A stretch of 64,000 nt of DNA from Linyphia triangularis (taxonomy: Eukaryota > Arthropoda > Arachnida > Araneae > Linyphiidae), in assembly GCA_963978545.1 (NCBI GenBank), contig OZ021722.1, forward strand, positions 2,790,001-2,854,000. The letters are read 5' to 3'. Both the position numbers and the translations under genes were made by a program. Below are positions 1-11,226 of this stretch, in pieces; the first letter of the stretch is position 1, and each line of letters opens with the position of its first letter. The notes beneath the pieces are model-generated. The model saw only the letters and a program-made list of their open reading frames with translations. It did not search any database and was not told the origin of the DNA.

Positions 1-550
1 TATAGTTGCGAGAACGATGTTCTACCGACTACGAGGTCCTTACTGGGACCAGGATAAAAAAAAGTGTACTTTTATAGGGGAAAAAAATTATAGAATAAGT
101 TAACTCTTTATAATAGCAACAACAAAAAAAGTGACGATTTTATTGAAAGCTCGGTAATTTCATTTTTCGTATCACGCCCTTTTTCTAAAGCATCTGCAGT
201 TACTTCACCACCGGAGTAATGAAGAAAGAGAGCTCAATATTTTGAAGATGACCTCTGGCCAATAAGAGAGAGAGGCTTCAATAGCCGATGTATTATTAGA
301 TAGCAGCCCCATGAAATATTCAGACTCACAATGAGAGAGAGCCCATCTGGAAATTGTGACGAAATACACTCTTGTGTGTTGGTGGAATGTAATGATGGGT
401 CCTCGTGTGAGACATCAATTTAAGTGCTTTGATCCCAAATGCTCAGGTTAAAGGCAGTTAAGTGAGTTTTGCGGAAGGAGAGGTTATTTCGCGATAATTT
501 TATACGGCAATTAAGCCGCCGCCAATTTATTTGATTTTTTTTTTTTTTTT
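1..550. other. Upstream AT-rich DNA, nothing recognised
   Basis: It contains short GA-rich stretches and A/T runs but no coding frame and no repeat family shared with the rest of the window. Confidence 0.4.
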
Positions 551-1040
551 AATACTTTATATTAACATTTTGCGTGTATGTGGGTGGGTATGGAGGGCAA
601 ATCTGCGGAAGCCTAATTAACCCCCTTGCCCTCATCCAATCGGGCTGAAACTTGGCAGACAGATTCAATATCGATGGCAATGCATTCTATCGAATTTTGG
701 GGGCTGCAACTGTCACTAAAAGGTCGCTTTTACCAACTTACCCTCATCCAATCGCGTTCAAATTGCATTTAACCGACCACCGAAGAAACTTTTTTTGTTG
801 CCAATTTTTTTTTAATAAATATATAATAAAATTGTTTTATTCAGAATAAATTAAAGATATTTGGATGTTTTTAATTAATTGATTTTGAATCATAATTTGC
901 TGGTAGATATGTTTTTGATGTTTAAAATTAGATGCCAAAACCAAGCACGCGCTGTTTACAGAATCGGCTCCTGTGTTAATGAATATAAAAATTGCATGTA
1001 AGGGATTTACATTAAAAAGTTTGCTTTTATGGGTTATATT
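551..1040 (+). repeat. REP540 copy (near full length)
   Basis: It starts with a variant of AAATCCTTTATATTAACTTC and contains the family blocks CATCCAATCGGGCTGAAACT and AAAATTAGATGCCAA. It ends in an inverted form of the start (ATTTACATTAAA), followed by a T-rich tail reading TTTTATGGGTTATA. The same blocks recur in more than a dozen places in this window. Confidence 0.75.
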
Positions 1041-2300
1041 ATTAAAGAGTCAAAAGATCAATTTTCTAAAGAGAGGACCACAAATACCTGCTAAGTCCGA
1101 GAATCAACTATAAGTTTAGTTACCTCATCATTCTGAACTTGTTGAGTCGAACTAAATCCGAATGCCAAATGTATCATTATTTGTACGACAAAATTGGAAG
1201 GAACATAAATTTTGTGTCATTTTTGTTGCAAATTCTTTTTTCTTTCTTTTTTTTAAATCGCGGTACCATTTTCTGAAGGATAAAATATAAGAATATTTTT
1301 TACAATGTTCTATTTTGAAATTGTAAAATTTATTATCATTGCATGAATATGAAAGTCATGTATATTGCGGCTGCGAAATATATTTTGAAACACTATTTTA
1401 GTCAAATTTGTACAGTGTGTGTGTATGTTTCCGACATTGGAAATAATGAGGGGAAATACTTTTCGATTATTTTTTATGTTCTAATTGAGATTAATTGTAT
1501 TCGACTACTACAGTTGGTGTTCTATATTTTATGTGTTGTTGTGAATTTCTACGTAAACATTTGTAAATGATTATTATTTTTTCTCTTTACATTTTGCTGT
1601 AATAATTTGTTTTAAATTGTACGTAATATAATCTCATAAGATTTAAAAATAGAGATTATACTTTCATTTTTTTGATAAAATAAATGCAGTGAAAAATAAA
1701 CTGAGGACAATGGGTCGAAGTAAGAAATTTTAAAAGTTTATTTATAACATAATCAACACTACTACCTCACTGACAGTCAGAAACCATCTGCCCTGTTTCA
1801 CAAGAGACTTTCTATACTTTTATAAAACAAATAAATTTGCATAATACAAAGAATGCATGCCTAGAAAAATATCACAGGTGACCAATCAAAATTCAGAGAA
1901 ACCCTACACAAATATGATTAAACTTTCAAAGAAGGAACCATACATCTCAACTTAAAACTTTAGCTGAAGCAAAATGTAAACAATAGTTTGAAAAGTGGGC
2001 GGTTCACTCACAACACAGGTTGGGAAAAAGTATCAAGACAGGTACATTAACAAGTAAGTTAATTAAACTGTTTATCCAACAGTGCGCATGCCGTAATATT
2101 CTGGGCCTTAAGCCCAAGGATATTTTTTTTTAATTGATCAAAGTGTGGTCTGGTGTCCATCCCCACTTAATGTTTAGGCATGCGCAAGAAAGGCATTGTG
2201 TGGACATCCACCTACTCCGTCTGCTTGTATAGAGATGTATGCTGAAATTCACTTGTATTGATAGTTTATAAAATTCAAATGAAAAAACATCAACTTTGCA
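1041..2300. other. AT-rich upstream DNA, no feature recognised
   Basis: Short open frames in this stretch have no recognisable domain and biased AT-rich codons. I see no repeat family members. Confidence 0.4.
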
Positions 2301-2580
2301 ATAGGCTTGGACTCTCTCCGAATGCTCGCTGAGAGACAACTAACTCGGTAACTCAACTCACGGGCTGGACTTCGTGAATCTTTTAGAGATAGAAATTTGG
2401 AGAATTTTCCACATCGCAGTCGAAAAGCCCTATACAGGTACATGGGTACCGAAAATGTCGCCAAATGGCCGCCAAGTTTGGCGCCATTTAGCGATTTCTC
2501 ACCAAATTTGGCGACCAAAATTAGTCGTCAAAATCATCGCCAACTTGGCGAGATTTCCCTTAACCATAATGTTAACACCA
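2300..2580 (-). repeat. LTR-1 fragment (minus orientation)
   Basis: The stretch CGAATGCTCGCTGAGAGACA through TCGCCAACTTGGCGAGAT to CCATAATGTTAA matches the middle of the LTR-1 solo LTRs at 34.6, 38.1 and 49.2 kb. Both LTR ends are missing, so this is a truncated remnant. Confidence 0.7.
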
Positions 2581-3350
2581 TAAAAAAAAACATAACCATA
2601 AAAAAAAAAAAAATAGAATTTTCATTTCTTTTTTAAATGCGATTTTATCAATTGGCAGCACTTAAGACCCAGGATAAACTGTACCTTGGTCCTTTTTCAA
2701 TATTTTAAGTATTATTTTATGGATTTTTTGAACAATCTAAAAATGATATTAAAATAGGATGGTTAAACATAATATTCTTTTCCCCCCCAGTAAAAGAAAT
2801 AACACTAGTGGTCCTTAACAACTAGTTTTCGTTTGAGAACCAATTTCAACCCTGTATTGTTTCGTCTTCGTCAAAATTTCGGGAATTCCATTCTTTTGAT
2901 TGCGTTTTTAATTTTCTTCGAAATTTCTCTCTCAAATCGTTATCAACAAAATCTTTAAAAAAAAAAATCCTTCTGACTCTGCAATCACTGGTCGACTTTT
3001 TAATTTACGGTGGAAAAGAGACTTTTTTTTTTTCAAAATAAAAACAAACAACTCAAAAGTCATCTTCTTCCATCATAAAAGAAAAAAAAGAAAGTGGGTC
3101 CGATTGCGCTGACCAAAAGACCCCCGGGGGCTTCGGGTAAGCTGAAATGAGAGGGCGGCATGTTTCTTAGAAATGGAGGGGGAATTGTTGTGTTTGCAGT
3201 TGGGGAAAACAATAGTTTGGATGAAAATAATGGTTGCTTTTTCTTAGAATGCGCTGTTCTCATATTTGGAAGCTTATTTATTAAACTACGTTTTCAAGAC
3301 GAACTTAAAAGGAAGTTCTTTACCTCCGGACAATATAACTTGACCCTTGA
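2581..3350. other. Unassigned DNA with A and C tracts
   Basis: It contains A-rich runs, a C run near 2784 and short open frames on both strands with no recognisable product. Confidence 0.35.
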
Positions 3351-3358
3351 GTATACAC

Positions 3359-3663
3359 TAGAGGTCGGCGATATATCGATACGACGATATTTTAAAAAAA
3401 AATATCGATATTAAAAATATCGATAAAAGTCACCGATATATCGATATTTTCAAACATTTTTAGTTTTTTGATGATCGTTTTGTAGTTCCATGTGTTTTTT
3501 CGATTTTATTTATTCCCTTTTCAAAAAAAACCTCAAATCTAATGTTTGAACTTGGCTGAGGGACAGTTAAAACGCCACCAATATTCAATATTTTCCATAT
3601 ACTTAAAAGCTATTGAAAATTATCTAAAAATTTTCTTAAAATCACTGCACCAATTAAACGAAA

Positions 3664-3754
<91 letters not shown>

Positions 3755-3956
3755 AATAGATTCATTTCAGTTGAAAAAGTAGTCACCTTACAAAAAAGCA
3801 ATCATGAGAAGTAGAAATTTGCTCCGAAAAACTTTGTTTCTGGCAAAATTGGAAAACAAATAATAAAAAAAAAATCATGTATCGATATATCGATATTTTT
3901 TTTTCTTTGCAACGATATAGTATCGATATTTATTTTATCGATATTTCCGACCACTA
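3359..3956. mobile_element. hAT-like non-autonomous element, copy 1
   Basis: The ends are inverted: TAGAGGTCGG at the left and CCGACCACTA at the right, each followed inward by TATCGATA-rich sequence. The element is flanked by a perfect 8-bp duplication GTATACAC at 3351-3358 and 3957-3964, the length typical of the hAT superfamily. It encodes no transposase. It carries a long (TA)n tract that the copy at 63.2 kb lacks. Confidence 0.85.
3674..3748. repeat. (TA)n microsatellite inside hAT-like copy 1
   Basis: More than 35 TA units in an almost unbroken run. Confidence 0.95.
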
Positions 3957-3965
3957 GTATACACC

Positions 3966-4236
3966 TTATGATGGATCCTTCCGCTCCAAGATATAGTTCC
4001 CAACAAATCACAACTTTTATAGTTTACGTAGTTTTGTATTAAATTTAAATATATGTGGACAGCAACGAGAAAATAAGCGCTTTTAAGTTTAAATTTAATT
4101 ATTTTACTTTTCTAACACCAAGGATACTACAAGAGTTTTAACAAATCGGCCACACGTCGTTCCAATCAGGGAGTTGTAAAACCGGTTCACACATTGTTGC
4201 AGCGTATTCATTAAACACAAGTAGGCCTGTCTCAGT
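3966..4236 (+). repeat. R2a repeat module
   Basis: Blocks GGATCCTTCCGC, AAGATATAGTTCC, AACTTAAATATA and ACGAATCGGCCACAC (in variants) recur at 18.6-19.8, 28.5-28.9 (reversed) and 55.2-55.65 kb. It often lies beside an R2 palindrome, so it may be part of a longer element. Confidence 0.6.
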
Positions 4237-4319
4237 GTATACTAAAAGGATCATTTCCTAGACTCGCTATGTTGCAATCTTCATTTAGAAACTACTTTGT
4301 AAGAAAACTTGACATTTGG

Positions 4320-4498
4320 GCCGACCAAACTGTATAGTGGTTAGCGTGCTAGCTTCTAAACCTGCGAGGTTGCGGGTTCCGAGTCCCGTTTTAGGTAGGC
4401 ATGGGTGTTTGTAAATGTATGTTGGCTTGTCTAATGACGAATGTTTGGCTCTCGTGTTGCTGACGGCGCCAGATAACCTGAAAACAACCAACCAACCT
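4320..4498 (+). mobile_element. SINE-A copy 1
   Basis: The tRNA-like head has an A box TAGTGGTTAGCG and a B box GGTTCCGAGTCCC, followed by a non-tRNA body that ends CAGATAACCTGAAAACAACC. The flanking TSD is TTGACATTTGG on both sides. Confidence 0.9.
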
Positions 4499-4528
4499 TG
4501 ACATTTGGTGAGAAAATGATCACTTCAT

Positions 4529-4692
4529 GGTTGGTTGTTTTCAGATTATCTGGCACCGTCAGCAACACGAGGGCTAAACATTCGTCATTAGACAAGCCAA
4601 CATACATTTACCCATGCCTAACACGGGACTCGGAACCCGCAACCTCGTGATCTAGAAGCGAGCACTCTAATCCACTCTACCGTTTGGTCGGC
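4529..4692 (-). mobile_element. SINE-A copy 2
   Basis: Reverse-oriented SINE-A starting GGTTGGTTGTTTTCAGATTA and ending with the tRNA-like head (GTTTGGTCGGC). The TSD is ATCACTTCATG on both sides. It sits tail to tail with copy 1, about 30 bases away. Confidence 0.9.
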
Positions 4693-5100
4693 AATCACTT
4701 CATGAAATGACTTTAATTAAAAACTCGAAAATAACGTCTAATATATATTTTTTATGTAAATGAATTTAGAAAAAAAAAAAAAGACTACTGCAGTTACCGC
4801 CACTGCATATACACTGGGGTTAGGATTTCCAATATAAAATAAAACATATTAGACGCTATTTTCGAGGTTTTTTTTTTTTTTTTTTTTTTTATCTATGTCA
4901 TTTCATGAAGTGATCTGTTTCGTACCTACTCGCCAAATGTGAAGGTTTTGAATAAAGTAGTTTCTAAATGCACTGGACTAGAAGAATGTAACATAGCGAG
5001 TATAGAGAACGATTCTTACAAGGAATTCCTCTTAATCCTTCCAGGTTAAGTATTTTAGTGATCAGTATTAGAAAATTTCGAATATCATACTTTTTAAATA

Positions 5101-5411
5101 ATAAAATCCATAAAAACAAAGTTTTTATTTTTTTTATTTACATAAATCCTTTATATGCATTGAACATTTTTATATTCATTAACATAGCACCTATTCTGTT
5201 GTCAGCGTATGCTTGGTGTTTGAATTTAATTTTAAATATTACAAACATCTCCTATCGGCAAAGTATGGAAATAACTACGTTTCAAAGTTTATTTTTAAAA
5301 ATGAATGTGAATTTATGCATTCATGTCCAAATATATTGTATTTATTCTAATGAAAACAATGTTGGCAACAGGAAATAGTTTCGACAATGATCGGTTAAAA
5401 TTTCATTTACA
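5101..5411 (-). repeat. REP540 copy, partial
   Basis: It begins with CATAAAAACAAAGTTTTTA and ATAAATCCTTTATATGCAT and continues through the family block TTTAATTTTAAATATTA. It stops within the middle of the consensus. Confidence 0.65.
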
Positions 5412-6920
5412 GCGTTACAGAGTCAGTTAGTCAGTCAGTGAGTGTGATCAGGGCACTCTTTTAGTAATTATATAATGCTCTTCTGCCATCCACCGACATC
5501 TTCCATTTTAATTTTTTTTCCTTCGCATACTTTTACTGACTATAATGTTCTCGGTGTTTTCGATTTATAAGATATTTTTACTAGTCACCTAAAATATTTC
5601 AGGGGAAAAAAACAAACAAAAAAACATCGCAATAAAATCACGCCCCAAAAAAAGCCATTTCGCAAACTCACAAAAGAAAAAGTTTCAACTTCTGTTGCTT
5701 CCAACAGAAATTTAAAAGGCAGACGATAATTACTAAAAAAAAAAGTTCCTCACCAAAAGAAAAAATTCTAGCTTGATCATACCTTACCATCCAAAAAAGA
5801 AAGCCCCCCTCTGTCATTAGTTTTGGTCATTTCTTTCTCGCAGACGATACAACAATCTTCGAACTCCTCAGCATCCAATGGGAAAAAAGCACGATCCCTA
5901 TACTTTGCTTGTGTGATTGCGGTTACAGCAGTGTCTCTTCCATTCCGTGTTTTTTTTATACAATTTTTCCATCTCAGGAGAAGTCACGAGAAAAGATTTT
6001 GATGGCTGCTAATGGCAACGGCTTTCCGTATAATAAGCACCTTGCTGCATCCGCTCGGGCTTTTATATGTCATTACTGTTTCGTTCTCTTCTCTCCCCCC
6101 TCCCCCCTAAATACCATTTCTAACCCCCCCCCCCCAACTTATATCCGCCAGCTCTTTATATCTGACCTTGAAACGGTTTTTGTCTCTCGCTCCGAGGTTC
6201 TACGCTCTCTTCCTTTGTTTTATCATAACAATCGTCCGCTTTCATTATAATTCGAATCTTCTATTCCCCCCCCCCCCCACACACACACAAGTTCTCTTCC
6301 TTTTAGAATTGCATGCAAACGAGAACAAAGCGTTCCATAGACTAGGTATTGAAAAATGCTTTCAGGATTCGAACTATAAATTTCGCCTTTTGTTACTATT
6401 CTTTTTTTTTTTTTTTTACTTTATCGTTCGATTTAGAACATTCGCGTACCCAAATTCTAATTGCAGCCTTTTTTTTTTTTTTTCTTCTTAGGCATGCAAG
6501 TCGGTAATTTTTTTTATGCGTATAAATTCAGTTTTATAATAACTGTGACTGGAACTGAGATTGGGTTGGGGTGGGGGGGGGGGGTTAATTAGGGAGGAAC
6601 GACTTTTCATTCAAAAGTTGCGCCTCCTCACCGTCAATGTTCATCAAATGTAACGCTCGGATGGAAAGATCAGCCATTACAAACGAAGTACAATTAATTT
6701 AAAGCAACAAAAGAATTTATTGGCTTCGCTGTGTAATTAATTCGTTGACATACAGTGAAGCCGAATACGCTAATGATGTAACGACCGACGTCGCTACCTG
6801 TTCCTGCAGAAATTAACCTTTAAATCTGTTATATTAATAATAACTTTAATGTGAAATTCAAGTTATCACTTACTAAAAGTCTTTACTGTGATTTCTTTAT
6901 TGTAGTTAAAACTGCAATAA
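5412..6920. other. Upstream DNA with homopolymer tracts, no gene recognised
   Basis: C runs occur near 6124 and 6264, T runs near 6400 and 6470, and a G run near 6570. The two overlapping open frames at 5909-6491 are low in complexity (P-, F- and S-rich) and look like composition artefacts. Confidence 0.4.
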
Positions 6921-7451
6921 TTATAACCCATAAAAACAAAGATTTTAATATAAATCCTTTATATGCATTGCCAATTTTTATATTTATTAACACCGGGCCG
7001 ATTCTGTAAGCAGCGTGTGCCTGGTGCTGGCATCTAATTTTAAATATTAAAAACATTTCTAACGGCAAACTACGTATCAAAATTTATTTATTAAAACTGA
7101 ACGCGAATTGATGCACTCACATCCAAATATTTTTTTTTTTTCCTAATTAAAACAATTTTATTATGTATTTGTTAAAACAATTTTTGCAACAGGAAAGAGT
7201 TTCAACAATGATCGTCTCAATGCTATTTTAACGCAATTGGATGACGGCAAGTTGGTTTATTAGTATTCCGTAAAAGCGACATTTTAGTGACAGTGGCAGC
7301 CTCAAAAATTCGATAGAATGCATTACCAAATATATCTACCAAGTTTCAGACTGATTGGATGCTGCCAAGGGCTAGGATCAGGTCTACGCAGATTTGTCCG
7401 CTATCGACAAACAAAAACACCCACAAAAATCGAAATTAATACAAAGGATTT
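6921..7451 (-). repeat. REP540 copy, near full length
   Basis: All family blocks are present in reverse order, from CCCATAAAAACAAAG to ATTAATACAAAGGATTTA. Both ends carry the inverted AAATCC/GGATTT motif. Confidence 0.75.
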
Positions 7452-7942
7452 AGTAATAAAAAAGAACACTCATTCAATTAATAACACACCCTAATTTACT
7501 TTTTAATGACAAGTGATGGAACTAAACTTTCTTATTCAATCAGATCGAAAAAGCACAAACCATTAATTAACTTCAAAGGGCAACTCAATCAGACAAATTG
7601 AAACGTAAATACGCTCTTCGTAATTTTTATTTAATTAATCACCAAAACATCGGAATTAATCGCCCGACGGATCCTAATTGAAAATTATCGATTCCTAGAA
7701 AACTCGATCAGAAAATCGATTATTTATAGTTCGACTCTCGAACGTATTTTTAGAAATCAATTCAATTTAATTAAATACAAAGTTAGGAGAAATAAAATCT
7801 TGATTTCATGTCTCTTTAATTAGGGTTGTCATGTTTTGGAAATATTGGAAGAATCTCTTTATTATTGATTATGCGGGCGGATAATTAGTTGCGATGGTAA
7901 TTCGATGGATAATGATATTTCTCGCACTGCAAATAGTCTTTT
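7452..7942. other. AT-rich spacer, nothing recognised
   Basis: No coding frame and no family repeat seen. Confidence 0.4.
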
Positions 7943-8070
7943 TAAATCCTTTATATTAACTTGGATTTTACGCGTATGTTTATCGATGGCGGGCAAATAT
8001 GCGGAGGCCTAATTAACTCTCTTGTCGTCATCCAATCGAGCTGAAACTTGGCAGGTAAATTTGATGAAGA
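7943..8070 (+). repeat. REP540 copy, 5' fragment
   Basis: AAATCCTTTATATTAACTTG is followed by GGCGGGCAAATATGCGGAGG and CATCCAATCGAGCTGAAACT, then the similarity stops. Confidence 0.65.
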
Positions 8071-8280
8071 GTTTTTGAGAGTTTAGGTATAAATAGATCG
8101 CCGTAAAAGAACAAGTAAACTGAAAGGTGAAAATTATTTTTTCAGTTGATATTTGGTATGAGATGGTTTTATATTTTTTAGTTAATCGTGATGTTTTAAT
8201 TATGTTAAATTAAGCGCCACTAGTGATGAAACTCGTAATTATTTTAGCGTTTTTCTAAAACGTAAATTGTGATTTTTGCT

Positions 8281-8418
8281 CGCTATGCTAAAGGTGCCGG
8301 GTTCAAATCCCGTGTTAGGTATGGTTATTCGTCGTGGTTCGAAATACTCTTTAAGCTGTAGGTCCCTGCCTGATTAACCGTCAGTGTGCATAATAATAGG
8401 TCGCAGAGCGTACAAAAC
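8281..8418 (+). mobile_element. SINE-B copy 1 (5' truncated)
   Basis: It has a B box GGTTCAAATCCC, then the body blocks AAGCTGTAGGTC, TGATTAACCG and AATAGGTCGCAGAGCGTACA shared with the SINE-B copies at 13.9, 26.4 and 54.9 kb. Confidence 0.7.
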
Positions 8419-9217
8419 GGACTATTTACAAAATTCTACCCCCCCCCCTCCCCGAAACCTCATTCTCTCACAATATCTTTATGTGTGTGACAGTGGCATT
8501 CACTCAATGCATTTTTTGATCCACTCACGCAAAAACAAACGCATCCCGAACCTACGCACAGGGAAGCAGCCCCCCCCCCCTCTTCACCTCACCAAACTAC
8601 CCCCCCCCCTTCTCCCCTTTCCCTTCTCTCTCCACTTACCCCGCCAAAGAAAACCAGGTGGATAAGAAGCAGCCGCCTGCCATTTACAGAAACAATCATC
8701 ATCGTCTCAAAGAAGTCAACTTTTTTCTTCTTCTCCTATCGTCTGAACCCCCCCTTATGCGGGGCCCCACCCTTTTCGAGAGCCCCTTCCCCCCCCCCCC
8801 CTAAGGATTCCAAGATGATGGGCCCCGTAATTACCTTCTCCGCCGGTATATATGGTTGCAGGTAAGAATTGCCGGTTTATCTCTCTCCGTCTTGAAGTAT
8901 TTATAAGATCGCGCTGAAGTAGGCGATCTTATCGATGATGGTAATACGCGATGAATACTGTATTTATAAACCTTCATTTATTTTTTCTTCTTCTTAAAGT
9001 GATGGTGGATTTTAAAAAACCCTGTCATCGAGAGTTCACTTTTTTGTCCTACTTCAAAATGTTACAATCTCTGAAGGATTTTCAGAAGCAAATTCAAAAA
9101 TGACGAGCAACTCGGTGGGTCTAGTAACGATCGAAAAACCTTTTGAGGGCGGTCAAAAATTCTTTAATTAATAACATTCGTGTTATTATTATTATTTTTT
9201 TTTTTTTATATCTATTG
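8419..9217. other. C-rich low-complexity upstream DNA
   Basis: Several C runs of 8-14 bases occur between 8437 and 8803. The open frame at 8384-8665 is proline-rich because of these runs and is not convincing as a gene. Confidence 0.4.
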
Positions 9218-9220
9218 CTA

Positions 9221-9455
9221 TACTAAACTTCAACTTAACTTGACATCACTAGACGGTAGATCGTCACAGTGCTCATAGGCATTTAATCCATTTTGGCGGC
9301 GTGAAAGCATAACGTTCGCCAAACCACAACCCTGTAGAGAACAAAAGGCTATAAGGTTTGGAGAGAATTATGTCTTCACTCGGACTAAAATGGATTATTT
9401 GCCTATGAGCACGGTGAAGATCTATCGTCTAGTGATGTCAAGTTGAAGTTTAGTA
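9221..9455. mobile_element. PAL-TA palindromic MITE, copy A
   Basis: The terminal inverted repeat starts TACTAAACTTCAACTTAACT and continues with TGACATCACTAGA; the other end is its complement. The flanking dinucleotide is TA on both sides. The interior is also largely palindromic (CCATTTTGGCGGCGTGAA against CACTCGGACTAAAATGG). It has no coding capacity. The TA duplication suggests a Tc1/mariner-type origin. Confidence 0.8.
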
Positions 9456-9603
9456 TAGTAAGCTAGTTTAAATCGATTCTAAAAACATGGTTCTGGAAAC
9501 GAAATTTGGCTCTCAAAACAAATCTTGACCACTGTACTGCTGACTAACTCTTTTGTCTTGAAGTCTTTTGAACAATCCCCCAGTACAGATCCAGCTGGCA
9601 TTT

Positions 9604-9765
9604 TAAATCTTTTACATTAACTTCGATTTTGTGTGTCTGTGGCTTGATTTATCGATGGCCGGCAAATCTGCGGAGGCCTAATTAACCCCCTTTGCCGACA
9701 TCCAATCGGGATGAAACTTGGCAGACAGATTCGATGTCGATGACAATGCACTCTATCAAATTGTG
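9604..9765 (+). repeat. REP540 copy, 5' fragment
   Basis: It contains the family blocks CTTCGATTTTGTGTGT, GGCAAATCTGCGGAGGC and ACATCCAATCGGGATGAAAC. Confidence 0.65.
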
Positions 9766-10130
9766 GAACATCGACTAACTTTCAATTAGACTATTATACT
9801 GACGTAGATTGGTGCTATTTGTCTTTATATTTTCATCATAGAAAAAACGGCGATTTTGGCGATAAACTGTCCGATAATTCTTGCATCATCTTCTCTTGTA
9901 AGTGAATCAAATGAGACGAGAAAAACGGTCGTTGATGAGCGATGCTTAGAGAAATCTGTGTTAAAGACATTCATTTTTCAAATTTACACGCCTCTAAAGC
10001 ATTTCTATGGGAATTTCGGAGGTGGGGATGTTTGCAACACACCTTCAGAAGCCTTTTCCAAGCGATTTTCATCAAAATCACTGGAGCCGTTTTTTATCAA
10101 TTACTGAAAAACGTGATGTTTTCATAAAAA
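9766..10130. repeat. R4 repeat, partial
   Basis: It shares GGAACATCG with TAACTTTCAATTA (also at 19.98 kb), and the block GAGCGATGCTTAGAG through TTACTGAAAAACGTGAT with 23.3-23.5 kb. The open frames here are short and overlap in three frames. Confidence 0.5.
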
Positions 10131-10152
10131 AAAAAAATTTCAAGCTACTTAT

Positions 10153-10320
10153 GGTTGGTTGGTTGTTTTCAGATTATCAGGAGCCGTCAGCAACACGAGG
10201 GGTATAATGCGCCGAAACATTCGTCATTAGACAAGCCAACATACATTTACAAACACCCATGCCTAACACGGAACCCGCAACAAGAAGCTAGCACGCTAAC
10301 CACTATACCGTTTGGTCGGC
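10153..10320 (-). mobile_element. SINE-A copy 3
   Basis: Reverse SINE-A with a deletion around the B box (CTCGGAACC is shortened). It ends CCGTTTGGTCGGC. Confidence 0.85.
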
Positions 10321-10384
10321 CTAATAAAAATGGCAATTATATTAATAAAGTTTATTGATGGTAAGAAAAATTTGTATTTTGTTT

Positions 10385-10690
10385 TATTCTAAAAACGGAC
10401 AGAACTTTTCGATTGACCCAATATATTTTATATTGAAAATCCTTACGTCGCCGCCAGCAATAGTCTTTTGCTTTGTTTTCTTAGTTTTCATTTGATCTTA
10501 ATTTCTTAAAGATCTTAAAATTTTCTTAATTTTCATTTGTAGATAGCATTAAAAGAAAACAGTTTATGTCGTTTTACGAAGTGATTAATTTTGTATCAAA
10601 TGTCAATGTTGTTATAGAAAGTAGTTTCTAAATGCAGTTGACTAGACGATTGTAACATAGAGAGTACAGGGACTTACTCCTAATATAAGG
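10385..10690 (+). repeat. R2 repeat, right part
   Basis: It contains AAATCCTTACGTCGCCGCCA, GTAGTTTCTAAATGCAG and GATTGTAACATAGAGAGTAC. The left arm is absent. Confidence 0.6.
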
Positions 10691-10740
10691 GTAATTGCAA
10701 GGTAAAAAAAAAATCCAATTCTTCGAATCGAAAAACATCG

Positions 10741-11118
10741 CTATTTTCCATCATCAGATACAACTGCCCCACTTTCGCTGACAAACCTGTCTCCTCCCCA
10801 AACGACTTCACCTGAAAAACAAACGCACATGTGCCCCCCCTCCCCTACCACCAGATGTCGCTGCATGCTTCCAATAGCAGTCCTTTCCGAAATCCCGGCA
10901 CTGCGCCTGAGGCCTGCGGCAGAAAAGGGCCGAGTCGAGTTGTTGTCAGTAAGTCGCTGCAGACGATACTGTGAGAGTAGACGTAACCGCATGTCGAGTT
11001 CTTCCAATATTTCGGATTGTGTAAATAGTTGTTGTCAACAATGCGGATTGTTATGATTGTTAGGGGGGGCCCCTTATGAAGGATTACACTTGTGTTGTGT
11101 GCGAATAAGTGTGAGGAA
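10741..11118 (+). promoter_or_regulatory. Probable 5' UTR / promoter region of the unc5-like gene
   Basis: This block is clearly richer in G and C than its surroundings and sits directly before the start codon. It holds several short upstream ATGs. A TCAGT initiator-like pentamer occurs at 10946-10950, but the same bases also read as a good splice donor (GTAAGT from 10949), so I cannot tell a start site from an untranslated-exon boundary. I see no convincing TATA box close by. The minus-strand open frame here is a by-product of the base composition. Confidence 0.4.
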
Positions 11119-11188
11119 ATGGGAATTGCTGTTTTGTTGTTGGTTGGATTTGTGACGGTGGGAATCGGACGGGCGATTAGACACGATG
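11119..11188 (+). CDS. unc5: UNC5-like netrin receptor, exon 1 (start codon and signal peptide)
   Basis: The first coding exon encodes 23 codons plus one base. The peptide begins MGIAVLLLVGFVTVGIG and continues with R, A, I, R, H, D: a hydrophobic stretch with a short polar end, as expected of a secretory signal peptide. The ATG has a purine at -3 and G at +4, and an in-frame TGA lies at 11077-11079, so this is the natural start of the frame. The exon ends at a consensus donor, G then GTGAGT at 11189, in phase 1. The next exon begins with AC, which completes a GAC codon (Asp24) and stays in frame. What I see is a good signal exon with a compatible phase. That it belongs to the Ig exons 21.7 kb downstream is inference from phase, strand and the receptor's need for a signal peptide. 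An extra exon could lie between. Confidence 0.72.
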
Positions 11189-11226
11189 GTGAGTCTGATT
11201 TTCATTTATGGTTTTTTCTTTCTGTG

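Larger units (their letters stand above)
4236..5041. repeat. R2 palindromic repeat with two SINE-A insertions
   Basis: The left arm (CTCGCTATGTTGCAATCTTC, TTTAGAAACTAC) and right arm (GTAGTTTCTAAATGCACTGG, GTAACATAGCGAGTATAG) are reverse complements around a centre near 4770-4860. The left arm is interrupted by the two SINE-A copies at 4320-4498 and 4529-4692. Confidence 0.75.

Noticed and set aside
4340..4395. SINE-A heads as genuine tRNA genes
   Set aside because: The same non-tRNA tail follows every copy, copies have target-site duplications, and the head lacks clean tRNA stems.
10946..10983. Initiator plus downstream promoter element
   Set aside because: The AGACG motif at 10979 is a few bases off the required spacing, and the initiator overlaps a splice-donor-like GTAAGT.
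10741..11007. Minus-strand 88-codon frame
   Set aside because: It overlaps the probable 5' UTR, has no domain and is explained by GC-rich composition.
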